From: Laburnicola sp. R22_1
Lineage: Eukaryota; Ascomycota; Dothideomycetes; Pleosporales; Didymosphaeriaceae
NCBI GenBank assembly: GCA_014281115.1
Contig: JACONQ010000019.1
Span: 682,001-746,000, forward strand
DNA: 64,000 nt
Direction: 5' to 3'
The first letter of the stretch is position 1, and each line of letters starts with the position of its first letter. The notes beneath the pieces were generated by a model that ran no database searches, was not told the origin of the DNA, and worked only from the letters and a program-made list of their open reading frames with translations. The translations under genes and the position numbers were made by a program. Shown piece by piece: positions 44,320 through 57,691 of this stretch.

Positions 44320-44365
44320 ATAGTAAAATAATATAAAAAAACTAATAAATTTTTATACTCTTTTT

Positions 44366-44475
44366 AAAATACATAGCGTTAATTTATCTATTTAGTAGTA
44401 GAATAATAAAGGCTTTTATTTTAAATAATATAAAAAGAAGCAAAGCCACCTACTTAGTAATTAAAAAGAGCGTCT
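44366..44475 (-). mobile_element. Element B end fragment
   Basis: A decayed copy of the roughly 110-bp B end, with the TAGCGTTAA start and a GCAAAGCCACCTACTTAGTAA stretch, in the orientation opposite to the adjacent full-length copy. No clean duplication was seen. Confidence 0.6.
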
Positions 44476-44519
44476 TTATAATATATATAAACAAATAAAA
44501 ATTTTAATAATTACTTAAT

Positions 44520-44612
44520 AAAAGTATATCTGTGTATATAATAGTAGGAGGGATATCTACTATTATTATAATATTTTTATTAGAAATCCCTTAGTTGTAA
44601 AAAATAAACTAT
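44520..44612 (+). mobile_element. Element A, 5'-truncated copy (about 85 bp)
   Basis: Ends in the diagnostic CCCTTAGTTGTAAAAAATAAAC tail on the plus strand and is shortened at the other end near CTGTGTATATAATAG. It shows again that the A-rich end is the constant one. Confidence 0.6.
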
Positions 44613-44680
44613 AAAAAGTTATAAGCTTTTAAAATAAAAACAATTTTTTTTAGATTTTTTTTATATTACCCTACTATGTA

Positions 44681-45936
44681 GTTTGGGTTTTTTTTTACGA
44701 CTAAGAGGTTTCTAATAAAAATATTACAATAATAGCGGATATTTCTCCTACTATTATATACACAGAAAAGCGTTTTAAGGTAGTATTAATAAAAAGGGTT
44801 AGTATGTTATAAGCTCGCTAAGCAAGCTTAGCGCGCCTACTTTAATTAAAAAAAATCTACATATAAAATATAATAAGGCTATATCGCCGTACTATAGTTT
44901 AGAGTAGGGGGGGGGGAGATAAGAAGGTGCTTAACCCTTATTTCTCTCCTTTACTATTATCTCTAAAGATATTACTAGAAGTAATAGCCATATTAGTAGG
45001 TTTATTCTACTTATAAAATATATACTAAGTAGAAGCTTATACACACTATAGGTACACTAATACTCTATGTCTATATTAAAGTTAACCTTAAGACTTCTAC
45101 TACTATCTCTATTATCCTATTATCTACTATCTTTCTAAGCCCTAATGCTAAAGTCGCTATTAATGCTATCTAAAAGTACACTCTAATCTATTTATCTAAA
45201 GACACTAGGTCTATACTAGAGTACTACTCTATCTACAAAATTGTTAATAGGAAGTAAGTATATCTTACCTTATATAAGGTAGTTCTAGTATACTAGTTAG
45301 GCTAGTAATAAATTAGTAACTATAGGTATAGTAATAAATATAAAGACTTCCTACTATACTTATAATACCTTATATTACTATATCCTTTTTTTGTGCCCAA
45401 TTACCTTTTTACGCTCTTTTTAATTACTAAGCAGGGGGCTCTGCTTTTTTTATTATGTTATTTGAGATAAAAGCCTTTGTCGTCCTACCCCTAGGTAGAA
45501 TTAACGCCACATATTACTATATATTAAAAAGGAGATAAATAAAGGCAGAATTAAAGGTAGTAAAAAGAAGATAAAGGTATTTATTAATAAGTTGCTAGGG
45601 GAGAAAAGCGTTACGTAGATGCGTTAAATTCTTATAATTATAGCATTAGGTAGTAAGTGTAATGTGTAAGCGACGCGATTGCTAATAATAGTAATAATAA
45701 AGTAAGAGTTAGTTTTCTATGCGCGCTTTAAGTAACTTAAAGTTAGAGTGCTTATAAATATTATATAAGTGTGTAGTTTATAAACTATCCTTATAAACTA
45801 TTATTATATTAGTAGAGACTAGTAGACTATATTTTTAGGCGCTGTACTAGAGCGACCTATCTATCCTAATCTATATAGGCTTAAATTAAAAAAATGTATT
45901 AAAAAAGGTAATTAACACTAAATAAATAATGTAACC
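44681..45936 (-). mobile_element. Element A, full-length copy (about 1117 bp plus nested B piece)
   Basis: Plus-strand boundaries are a T-run with TTACGACTAAGAGG at the left and AATAATGTAACC at the right. It is flanked by the 13-bp ACCCTACTATGTA (44668-44680) and ACCCTACTATATA (45937-45949), one G/A difference apart. It is interrupted by the short element B copy at 45384-45510. It aligns over its length with 47605-48739 and with the two halves of 50301-58498. Confidence 0.82.
45384..45510 (+). mobile_element. Element B short copy (127 bp) nested in element A
   Basis: Begins in a T-run and ends TTAACGCCAC. A perfect 12-bp duplication, ATATTACTATAT, flanks it at 45372-45383 and 45511-45522. 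It keeps many unmutated CpA/TpG sites and is clearly younger than its RIP-altered surroundings. Confidence 0.85.
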
Positions 45937-46007
45937 ACCCTACTATATAAAAGTAATTACTATTATAAAAATATTTATTATTATAAAAGTAGTTATTATT
46001 ATAAAGG

Positions 46008-46182
46008 TGTAAGGGCTAAGCGCCCTTCTATAGTTACTTAGCCTGCTACCTTAAAGTTCTAGGTTCGTGCTCCTACGAAGTCAGGAGTATATATAAGTCT
46101 ATAGCTAGAGTTACTATTAAACTCTATTAAATTTATAAGTTTACTTAGGCAATCCTAATCTCTTAGTCTAAAGCCCCTTATA
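46008..46182 (+). repeat. 5' LTR of chromovirus copy 2
   Basis: 175 bp, starting TGTAAGGGCTAAGCG and ending AGCCCCTTATA. It matches 63325-63500 and, inverted, 6760-6935, with mostly transition differences. Confidence 0.9.
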
Positions 46183-46254
46183 TTAAATTTAATTAACCTC
46201 TTATAATAGAGGAGCTCGCAAGATCTCCTTAATATACTAAGAATAACCCTATAA

Positions 46255-46545
46255 ACAAATACGTAGTTAAGTTAGATACTAAAATTCCTTAACTCTATAA
46301 AATAAATATATAGTTAAGTTAGATATTAAGATTCCTTAACTCTACAAATAAACACGTAGTTAAGTTAGATACTAAGATTCCTTAATCCTATAGAATAAAT
46401 ACGCAGTTAAGTTAGATATTAAGATCTCTTAACCCTATAAATAAACACGCAATTAAGTTAGATACTATGATTTCTTAACGCTATAGAATAAATATATAGT
46501 TAAGTTAGATATTAATATTCCTTAACCTTATAAAATAAATATAAG
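46255..46545 (+). repeat. Tandem repeat, about 47-bp unit, in chromovirus leader
   Basis: Roughly six imperfect units, each with AGTTAAGTTAGATA followed by TTCCTTAAC. The same repeat lies in copy 1, inverted, at about 6440-6600. Its position between LTR and gag suggests a leader feature of the family. Confidence 0.8.
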
Positions 46546-47604
46546 TATAATAGAGAGAGTACTAGAGTCTTTTTATAAAAGGGAAAATATTCTTATTTCT
46601 TATCTAGCACAACAAGTTACTAAACCCTAATAGTAAGGAGCTATAGAGGTAGATATTACTGCCAACCTTACTATGAAACTATGCATAGGAGGTTATAATA
46701 AGACAGAGTATATATAGAAGATTAAGCTAGTTTACTAGTATTTATAAGACTAAAGATTAATAGGGCCCTAAGCACTTCTCTAAAGGGGGGAGAAGGCCTA
46801 GAATATAAAAGGGAGCGCTCTTTAAAACACACTAACTCAAATTATAGGCCATCTTACTAGCTTAAAGTAACTCTAAGTTATACTAGTAGCTTAATAAAAC
46901 ACTAGTAAGTAGCTTTAGGCCTTACTAAGAGTAATTGCTAATTAACTCGCCTAATTAAAGTAATACGCTAGAGTAAAAACTATACCCTTAGTCTTCTTCT
47001 AAATAATAGTAGTAATACTAGCGCCTAGCAAAGCGCTACTAGAGTGCTAGCGCCCCTAACTCCTTAATTTAAAATTATTCTCTAGAAGCTGTTAGGATTA
47101 CAAATATTAGAAATACATAATAAAGGCTAAAATCTATAAAGATTACTCCCTTTTAGAAAATATAGTTAATTATATTATAAGTAGACTAATAGGTAAGGTA
47201 GCCAATATTATACTAGCCTTTATAAAGAAAGGAACCTATTTTAAAAATAAATTCTAGGATTTCTTAAATATAAGCTTTTATAATAAGTTAGTAGAGGAGT
47301 AAGTATAAAATAGACGATTCCTTAGCTAATAGGGTAAAACCCTACTAACTAAGTTTAATGCTAACTTTATGCGCCTAGCTACTAAGACTAACAAAGATAA
47401 CTAGAAGAACTTAAAAAATATTTACTAGAGGGCCTTATATAGAGACTTATAGAATAGGCTAATTACGCTAAATTTTTTTAAAGACTAGAACCTTATAATA
47501 CTTATAGATAGAGTTAATATAGTTAAGGAACATATTTGCTATATAAAGATATTAAAGCCCTTTTATATAGTAGCCTTCTTCTCTACTAAGTCTACTAACA
47601 CTAT

Positions 47605-48739
47605 GGTTTTTTTTGCGACTAAGGGGTTTCTAATAAAAATATTACAATAATAGTAGTTATTCCTCCTACTATTATTAACACAGAAAAGCGTTTTAAGATA
47701 GTGTTAATAAAAGGGGTTAGCGTGTTATAAGCGAGCTAAGCGAGCTTAGTAGACTTAGCGCGCCTACTCTAACTAAAAAAAATCTATATACAAAACTATG
47801 CATAAGGCTATATTACTATACTATAGTTTGGGATAGGGAGAAGGAGATAACGTACTTATTGCAACTATTATCTCTCTTCTCTACTATTATCCCTAAAGAT
47901 ATTACTAGAAGTAACAGCTATAATAGTAGGTTTATGCTACTTATAAGATATATGCTAGAAACTTATATACTATAGATACACTAACGCTCTATCTCTATAT
48001 TAAAGTTAACTTTAAGACTTCTACTACTATTTCTATTGCTCTATTTTCTACTATTTTTTTAGGCCCTAGTGCTAATACTAATGCTGCTGTTAGCGCTACC
48101 TAAAAGTACGCTCTAAAGCTTTATCTGCTTGCTAATATTACTAGGTCTATACTAGAATACTACTCTATTTAGAGTATTATCTATAGGTTAAAGCAGAAGG
48201 TATACCTTACCCTATATAAGGCGGTCCTAGTATACTAGTTAGGCTAGTAATAGATTAGTAACTATAGGCGTAGTAATAATAGATATATAGAGTTTCTACT
48301 ATAGTTCTTTATATTACTACTAGTTAGGAAGGCGATAATAGAGGGCAAGATTAAGAGGAAAGAGAAGGTATTTATTAATAAGTTACTAGGGAAGAAAAGT
48401 ATTGCGTAGATGCGCTAAATCTTTATAGTTATAGTATTAGATAGTAAGCGTAACACGTAAGCGACGCAATTGCTAATAATAGCAATAATAAAGTAAGTTA
48501 GTCTTTTGTGCACGCTTTAAGTAAATTTACTAATAGGTATTAGAGCGCTTATAGACGTTAGGCAAGTGCACAGTTTATAAACTATCCTTATAAACTATTA
48601 TTACGTTGGCGGAGAAGACTAGGAGTAGACTATATTTTTAGGCACTAGACTAGAGCGGCCTTTCCATCCTAACCTACGCAGGCTCAAATTAAAAAAATGT
48701 ATTAAAAAAGGTAATTAATACTAAATAAATAATGCGACC
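47605..48739 (-). mobile_element. Element A, full-length copy (1135 bp)
   Basis: The reference copy. It is flanked by a perfect 13-bp duplication, CTACTAACACTAT (47592-47604 and 48740-48752), inside the gag region of the chromovirus. In element orientation it starts GGTCGCATTATT and ends CTTAGTCGCAAAAAAAACC. A broken frame on the plus strand shares short peptides with element B (for example LKLY...LEYYSI), so the families are related. No known RT, transposase or tRNA-like head was recognised. Confidence 0.85.
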
Positions 48740-50813
48740 CTACTAACACTATAGATTTGGAACTTACGCATTCTAGCACTATAAAAACTACTAAAGCGAA
48801 CCCTTTAAAGACTAAACAGCGCGCTAAATAGAGTTTTAAAAATAAGTTAGAAAAGCGCTATAAAAAAGAAGTATGCTTCTACTATAGTAAGAAGGGATAT
48901 AGTGTTTAGAGTTATTATTTCTAAGCTATAATACCTCTAACGCAAGCCAGGACTAGTAAGGCCTAAAAAATAAATAGTAGTAATAAAGATAATAATAGCT
49001 TAGTAAAGTTAGAAAACTAGCTTCTTCCCCTAGAAGTTATTAGAGGGAGGAGATAAAGTAGGCTATAGAGGAACTAGAGGAAAATTGTAATATATATAAG
49101 AAGAGATAGCTAAATTTAACACTAATTACTATAAACACATTTATTTATAATATTGCCTTTGCGTATACTATGCTTAATTTAATGTGTTTAACTACTACCT
49201 TTATATTTAAAATGTTTACTAGAAAAGCTAACCTATAATATATTAGTTTAAATAATCCCTATTAAGTAATAGAATTTAGAGAAGTGACCTCCTTAGTTTA
49301 TAAAGCCACTTATATAGAGATAGATATTAAGGGGTATATTAAAATAATATAGGCTTATATTAATAGGAAAGAGGAGGACTATAAATTAGTTCTTAGGTTG
49401 CTATAGTAGAAGAAGAACGCTATATTAGTAGCCCTAGAAAAATAGTCTATATATATAGGGTCCTTCTATACAAGAATTAGAGATAAGTAGGGGAGACAAA
49501 CTTTTACTTCTAGTTAAAAAGTCTCTACTATATTATTTATAACCTTAAATAGGAGAAACACAAAAGAAAAGAATAGGCTAATAGTCTTTACTACCTTCCT
49601 TAAGGATATTTAAAAGGCCCTAGCCCTAAAGGCTAAGGTGGACCTAAGAGACAATTTTTCTAAGTAGCTCTTAGACTAAGTAGAAGTTTTCTTAAGAGAA
49701 CAAGCTAATAAACTTCCCTATTATAAGGCCTTAGGATTAATTACTTAATTCCCCTTATTAAGAAAAATAGAGAGATCCTAAAGATCCCTTTAGCCCCCTC
49801 TATAGTATATTAAAAAAGAAATTACTAGTTCTTTATAAGGAACTAATAGAGTACCTTAACTCCAGCTTTATTTAGGTAAGTAAATCTAGCGCTATAGTAC
49901 TAGTATTATTTATAAGGAAATCTAAAAAAGGTCTATAGTTTTATATAGACTATAGGGTGTTAAATACCCTATTAAAGAAGGATTGCTACCTCCTTCCCCT
50001 TATTAAAAAGATATTGTAGCTTCTTACTAAGGCTAAGTAGCTAATAAAGTTAGATATAATTTAGGCCTTTTATAAGTTAAGAATAATAAAAGAAGAGAAA
50101 TAAAAAATAGCCTTTTAAATCTAGTTTAGGTTATATAAGTAGCTAGTAGTCCCCTTTAGACTAGCTAATACACTAAGCACATTTTAGAGATATATTAACT
50201 ATATTCTAAAAAAGTACTTAAATAACTTCTACTCTACCTATATAAAAAATATTCTTATATTTTCTAGCAAATCTTTAAAGGACTATTAAAATAAAGTATA
50301 GTTATTTTTACAACTAAGGGGTTTCTAATAAAAATATTACAATAATAGTAGTTATCCCTTCTACTATTATTAATATAGAAAAGCGTTTTAAGGTAGTGTT
50401 AATAAAAAGGGGTCAGCACGTTATAAGCGAGCTAAGCAAGCTTAGTGGACTTAGCGCGCCCACTCTAACTAAAAAAAAAATTCATATACAAAACTATGCG
50501 TAAGGCTATATCGCTATACTATAGTTTAGAGCAAGGGAGGTATAAGATAGCGCTGACGCTGTAATACTATAACTATTATCTTCTCTACTATTATCCCTAA
50601 AGATTGCTAGCAATAGCTATATTAGTAAGTTTATACTATTATAAGATATATACTAGGTAGGAGCTTATACACTATAGGTACACTAACACTCTATTTCTAT
50701 ATTAAAGTTAACCTTAATAAGATATTATCTATTGCTATTGCTCTATTTTCCGCTATTTTTCTAAGCCCTAATACTAAAATTGCGGTTAACGTCGCCTAAA
50801 AGTACACTCTAAT

Positions 50814-51001
50814 TATAAGGGCGCCACTAGAATGCCTAATAGTTAATAAGACAGAATAGGATAATATGAGGAGATAAGTGTAATAAGACAAATTGCTACC
50901 CACTCTTATCTAAAGTGAGGAGATTTTTATCTAGACCCCCACTAGGCTTAAAGGAGACATAAGGCCCTATTAGGCTAGCTAAGTAATAAGAAGGCCTTAT
51001 A
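50814..51001 (-). repeat. 3' LTR of the nested chromovirus
   Basis: 188 bp, aligned along its length with 57692-57880, including the shared GACAAATTGCTACC and AGGCCCTATTAGGCTAGCTA stretches. Confidence 0.92.
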
Positions 51002-52769
51002 GTATCTCCCTTCTAGAATTAACCTAACCTAGGTTGCCCTAGGTGATTAAAATATATAATATTCTATTATCTCTACTTAAAAAGTAAATAATCTCTAGTC
51101 TTATAACTATATAGTAATAATTATTATTATATTAGGCGCTATTACGCTATTAAAGTGCTCTAAGGCACTTAACTAATTTAGGAGCTAAAGGTGCTATTAA
51201 GTAAGACTTAGCGTAGCTATTTTAGTTCTTACCTACCTTTGTACTATTCTTGCTCCTTACGCCTTAACGAGTTAAATTAGTATATACTATCCTACTTCTA
51301 TTGTTCTAATATATCCTAATATCCCTCTCTATAGTATAATAGTCCTTAAGAAGACGCTTACTATATAGTAAGCAGAGTTAGCTTATAACTATCCTGCTAG
51401 TACTAATCTATATGTTTATTATATTAAACTTATTTATAAAAGGGATCTACTCTATATATACTACTTTCGTAATACTAAACTTATTCTATTAATCTAAATT
51501 AATAGTGTTTAGCTATCTAGGTATAGTAATTACTTAATTTGGAATAAATACTACCTTATAGTAATATATACCTATATTAGACGCTATTATACTACTAACT
51601 AAGATAATATAGTGCCTTATTAACTTTAATGCTAAGCTTAATAGTCTTATAGCTGCTTAGGCTCTTCTTTATAGTAGTAATTTTAATAAGAATAAGAAAC
51701 GTATCTATAAGGCTGCTAAGAGGCTTATAAACTATATTAAGTAGGTATAGTTATTCTTATAGCGCTTTCTATTAACTAATTACTTCTTAGCTTATTTAAG
51801 CCCTACGCACAGAATCTATGCGTCTCTAATAGTAGTAATATTTATAGATTAACCTATTACTTTACTAAGAAGCGCGCTTATACTAATATAAAGTGCAAGA
51901 CTAAGTAATATTACTATAAGAAGGCTATTAACTGCATAACCTATAAGGGTAGGACTCTAAAGTAAGACAAAATTTATAATTCTGCCTTTTATTCTATTAT
52001 ATTATATACTAACGCAGTTATAAAACAAATATAAACTAACATATTATTAGAAGTTTTAGAGCAATAGTAAGAGTTCTACTTATAGCTATAGTTGCGAATA
52101 GTGCATTTCTAGCTTCTTAGTAGTGCTTTTAGCTCCTTTAGGAGTCTTAGGCTAATATATGTGTGTAAAGGGGACCTCTAGGGCTATTATACCTTAGGAT
52201 CCCTAGGAATAATAGCTTCCTATAATAGGAGTCTGTTAGAACTTAAATAGCGCCTTTTAGTGGGCGGCAACGCCCTAAAATATCTTAAACTTAGGTTCTT
52301 AGAATATTCTCTTTCTTTAACTCCAAGTAAAGTATAATATGCTCTTATAGTCGTTTATAGTCCTTTTTAACTAACCTTTTTTTATAAATAAAGCTGCATC
52401 CCGCAACTATACTATGGCAAAAAAGAAAATCTAGCTATAACCTATTTTTCTATGTACCAGCTCTGTGAGATACCCGTGTAACTAACCTTTAGAAATACTA
52501 TAATTTTTCTAAGTTAGTATTACCTTTATAATACCTTACGCTATTAAATACCTTTATAATTATAGTAAAAAAATCCTCTATAGGAAAAAATAGGTAAAGG
52601 TAGCAAGTATACTTTCTATAGTGGTTTTCTAACTATATAGTTAACTTAAGTTTAATTTCTTATCTATAAAAGAAAGAAATTAAAATTCTTTAAGGAGGTT
52701 CTTTTATTCCCCTTTTGTAGTTGTTTAATCTAAATAAGAGCCTCTTTAACGCTGTCCTAGAATATTCTT

Positions 52770-55700
52770 CTTTTTTAAAATTCTTTAATAGTGTTAGCAC
52801 TTAGATTAGTGCCTAGCTCCTATAAGTTTTCTTCTTCTAGGTAATCTTTCCATTTAATAAGGTATTTCTAGGTTCCTACTAATAACTACCTACTCTCTAG
52901 TACTTTTTCTATGTAGTATATATTATTGCTAAACGTGCGTAGGGTGTCTATAATAGGACCTACTTAAGACTTAATAGCTTCCCTTTATTTATATAGCTCT
53001 AATAATAATATATCAAAGACTAGGTGTGCGTTTAATTCTAGAAGGTTAACTTTATAGACTTCTTTTTCTATAGGGTACTTAAATATGCCTAGTCTAATAA
53101 ATTTCTAATTAAGTTTATGCTTAGGTTATATAGAGTTTAGATATCTAGTAGATATAAATACTTAATCCCCTAGTTTAAGACTAAGGTGCTTTTTCTTTTT
53201 ATTAGCGTACTTTTTCTAGTATATATTTACCGCTATAATCTTTATTTTATATTAAGCCTATAGTATAATAACTTTTACTATAATTAATATGCCTAATAGC
53301 AATTCTCTATTGCAAAGTAGTATTCTAGGCTATTCTAGCGTATAAGAATCTATTTTATATTATGCGTAAAAGAATTTACTTTAGTTATTATATTTACACT
53401 ATTATTATACGCAAATTCCATAATTAGTAACTATTTTGCCTAGTTGTCCTCTTTTAGGCAGTAAAAGCACTAAAGATACTACTTAAGCGTCTAATTCTGC
53501 CTTTTAGTTTATCTATCTATTTGCAGGTAATAGGCTAATAATAACACCTTTATAGTATTAAGGTAATAATAAAAAGAGTCCTAATAGTAAAAGTTTATTA
53601 TTAGACCTCTATCTAATAAGATTGTTTTAGAAGTGCTATATAACCTAATAATATCCTAAATCTAGGCTTCTACTAAATTCTTTATGTCCTAATCTGCCCT
53701 AGTAGGTGTATAATAAGCTATCTTTGTTAAATAGTCTACTATTACTAGAATAGCATTATAGACCTAGCTAAGTATTTAGCTAGAGGGTAGGTCTATAATA
53801 AAATCTAAGGTAATATCCTTCTAAGAACTATTTAATATAGGTAAAGAATTTAAAAGACTATAGAGTTAGTATTAAGACGTAATAGATATTGTACACTTTA
53901 AATAGTCTTAATAGTAGTTTTTAACTTTGTATTGCATTCCTTTCTATTAGAAATGTCTCCTTAACTTTTTTAACGTCTTCTTCGCCCTAAAATACCTAGC
54001 TATAGGGCTATTATAGCATATCTAGAGGGCCTTCGCCTTCTCTACACTTATTATAAGCACTTTAATTCTATTCTACTCTATTACACTTTCTTCTAGCAAC
54101 TTCTGACCTAAGTATTAGAACTAAGGTTCTCCTAGAGTCTTAACTTAATTTTTAGTCTCTAAGTTAGATTTAGAACTATCCTCTATTAATAATATTAGCT
54201 CTTTTATAATTACTCTTCTAGGTTTACGCCTTCTTAGCCACCTTCATTTCTAGGGTACTACTTATTAGAATTTTATAATTGCACTAATTAATTAGGTAGT
54301 TAGTTTATTAAAAGTATCTCTACTTAATAATATTTCTAAAAGCTCTATATAAGCCTTATTTCTTTTCTCTACTAGGTATTGCGCCTTACCTATATAGTTA
54401 GGGCGTCTTAATAGTCTATCTACTAGGTTTTCCTTCTCTAGCTAGTAGATAATAATAAAATTATACTCTGCTAGCCTCTTATAGATTCTAACCTACTAAT
54501 AGTTTAATTTCTTTATATCTATAAACTATTACAAGTTATTATAATCTATAAGAATAATAAATAGAATACTTAATAGGTAGTGTTGCTAATATTTAACACT
54601 TTTATTAATAGCTAGCAATACTTCTATTATATATTAAAGTAAACTAGCTAAGAATAATAGGTCGCTAACAGGGTAGAATACTTAATAGTTTATAAATATA
54701 GCCTTTAACTTTTTAAACGCTGCTTTTGCCTATATATCTAGGTATAAGAGTTAGCTTTCCTCCCTTCTTTAAGCATACCTATCTTAGGTAGTACTAGACT
54801 TCTTTTAAGTAAGTTTAGTAAGGGGTAGAGCTACTTTTAAAAATTCTTTAAGAAATATCTAGTAATAATTTATAAAACTAATAAACACCCTAATATTATG
54901 CACTATTTTAGAGAGTGGCTACTCTATAATTGTTTTTATATAGTCTTTATATACTCTAACTTTCTTTTAACTAATAGTATAGCCTAGGTACTTTGTCTCT
55001 TCCTAATAAAACTTGCACTTACTAAGTTTAATATATAGTATAGCCTTATATAGCCTTTAGAGGACTTCTTTTATATACTATTTATATTTCTTTTTTATAT
55101 TAGAGAAGATAAGTATATTATCTAAATAGATAATACATATTATATTAATTAGTTCTACTAGGACTTTATTAATATGCTTCTAGAATTATACTAAAGTATT
55201 AATTAAACTAAATAGTATTACTAAATACTTAAAGTGTCTATACTTTGTACAAAAAGCTATCTTTTATTTATTACCTTCCTTAATTCTTATTCTATAATAT
55301 ACCTTTTAGATATTAAGCTTAGTAAAGAACTTTGCTTTTATTAATCTTTCTAAGGACTTAGCAATTAAGAGTAATATATAATAATTCTTAATAGTAATCT
55401 TATTAAGGCTATAATAATCTATGTATAGCCTTAATATACTATTCTTCTTTTTATAAATAGAATTAGTGTTCTAGCTAGTAATCTTAAATATTATATCTAG
55501 CCTCTTTGCAAGTAATCTGCAATATACTTATATAAGATACTTAGCTTACCCTTAAATAAGTTATAGAGGGGCTAATAGGATAGTTATTTCCTAGAAAGAA
55601 GATTAATACTTAGGTTAGTTACAAAGTGTTCTATAAGCACTTCTAATTAATTACTATTTGCTATATTAGCGAATCCTTAGTATACCTATAGTATTATAGC

Positions 55701-57000
55701 CTCTACTAAGATTATAAATATTTTATTGCCTATATAGCTAATATAACATATGTATAATTATGTAGTTAAGTTTAATATTATTAAACTAAACTATTCTATA
55801 TCTTTAAGGCCTACTTTAGCATAGTTAGGCGCATTCTGCCCTAACTTTTTTTAGAATAATAATTAACCTATATAAAAGTTATGCTTTAGATTATATATAG
55901 CGATTTATAGTAATTCTAAGTATATCTTATACTTTCTTAGGTCTACTACTAGAAATAGGACCTAGTAGGTCTCTCTATAACCTCTAGTATTTACTAGGTG
56001 CACTTTAGTAACTATAGATTTATATATAGTAATATTTACACTATTTACTATCTCTATTATAAAGTCTAGTAAAAATATTACTATTAGATTTCTCTTTTTG
56101 TAAAGCAAGTAGAGATTATATTAAGTTTAGCGCTACTATTAACTAGTGTCTTAACTAAGCCTAAATCCCCTACTATAGCCTATACTATTATTGTAGTTAG
56201 CCTTTTTAGGTAAAGTATATTATAGAGCTTTCTAAGCTGCTTATTCTTTTTATACTTAACAATTGCAGCTAATAGAATAAAGTCTAGTTCTACTAGTTCT
56301 TGCCTTTTTCTATAGACTTTAATGCGTTCTTAGAATGGAAAGATAGGTCTGGATTTCTTTCCTTCTTATAATTAGGGAAGATGTAGCCTCTCTTACTATA
56401 GTTCTAGTAAGTAATCTTTAGATTATCTTTATTCTTTTCCTTCTATATTAAAATAGACTATTTATAATCCATACGCTTCTTTCTACTACGTTTAGCTAGC
56501 CTAGCTAACTTAGTAGGGGGTGTTATTAACTTAGGCCTCTTTAATAAGTTTTTAGACTTGCCTTTACTCTTAGTAAACTACTTTTCCTCTTAGTAAAGGT
56601 AATTAGTAATCTCTTCTACCTTTGTAAGAGTTTCCCTTTAAAAAGGTGGGTAATATAAAACTTCTTTATATAGCTTATTATCTATAAAAGCTATAAATTT
56701 AGCTACTCTATAATACTTATTTTGCTCCTTAATTTTATCCTATAAAGGGAGAAAGTAGTTAAGTAAGTTTATTAGAGACTAATCTGCCCTTTAGCGACAG
56801 TTCTTTATTATCTTAAATGCTATTTACTAGCGTTCTAATAAAGTGCCTAGAATATTAAGTATTTATTCTATTAATATCTACTAGGTAGAAGCCTATTCAG
56901 AGTCTATCTATTATTATTAGTTAGAATATAACTTAAATTAACTTTAAAGATCCTTAAATAGATACTAATTACTAAAGGTAATCTTATAATCATTTATAAT
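52770..57000 (-). pseudogene. Decayed pol of the nested chromovirus
   Basis: On the minus strand, a reverse-transcriptase fragment at about 55330-55020 shows RIRIKEGNK, IAFCTKYRHFKYLV and the catalytic-type IYLDNILIFS (YLDD altered to YLDN). A chromodomain at about 52920-52770 reads KYLIKWKDYLEEEN with downstream LSANTIKEF, the mark of chromoviruses. Integrase is expected between them, and gag at about 56.2-57.0 kb. Stops are TAA/TAG throughout. Confidence 0.82.
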
Positions 57001-57113
57001 AAAGGAAAAAGACGCTTATAAGAAATAAAACTTGTAATTCTACTTCTATTAGTTATAATTATAATAGCTCTTACGGTTATAAGTGTGTAGTAGGGGTAGT
57101 TATAGTAAGGTAC

Positions 57114-57239
57114 CTTTTTTTGTCATTACCTTTTTCACGCTCTTTTTGATTACTAAGCAGGGGGCTCTGCTTTTTTTGTCATGTTATTTGAGATGAAAGC
57201 CTTTGTCGTGCTACCTCTAGGTAGTTAATTTAACGCCAC
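57114..57239 (+). mobile_element. Element B short copy (126 bp), youngest insertion
   Basis: A perfect 12-bp duplication, ATAGTAAGGTAC, lies at 57102-57113 and 57240-57251. It ends TTAACGCCAC. It has almost no RIP change (keeps GATGAAAGCC and GTCATG), yet sits in the heavily mutated gag region of the nested chromovirus, so it inserted after that element was RIPed. Confidence 0.88.
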
Positions 57240-57691
57240 ATAGTAAGGTACTTTGTTTAGTAGCTACTAGAGATAATAAGGCTATAGTAGCTATATATAG
57301 AGTACTAGTAAGTCTATTAAGAGCTACTATATCGCTAGCTGTATATTATTATTAAATATTCTTAATATAATATATTTTTTATTATTCCTATTTCTTACGC
57401 GCCTAGTCCTATAGTTCTGCAAGATAAGCCGCCCTTCTATTAGCTTTTATTATATTTAGCTTTATTAGAGGGCCTTGCAAACTCTTAGGGCTATTATTAA
57501 TTTCTTATTAGGTAGCCTCCCTAAGTTCTTCTACTTATTCTCCTATCTACCTAATAGCACTAGCTTACTACTAAGTATTCCTAAATAGGCTGCCTAGCTT
57601 CTAGCTTATAGAGGCAAGGTGTCTACTAGACCTATATATTACTATTATAGCGGCGAGAATTTTACTGCTGCCTATAAGAAAGCGATTTAAA

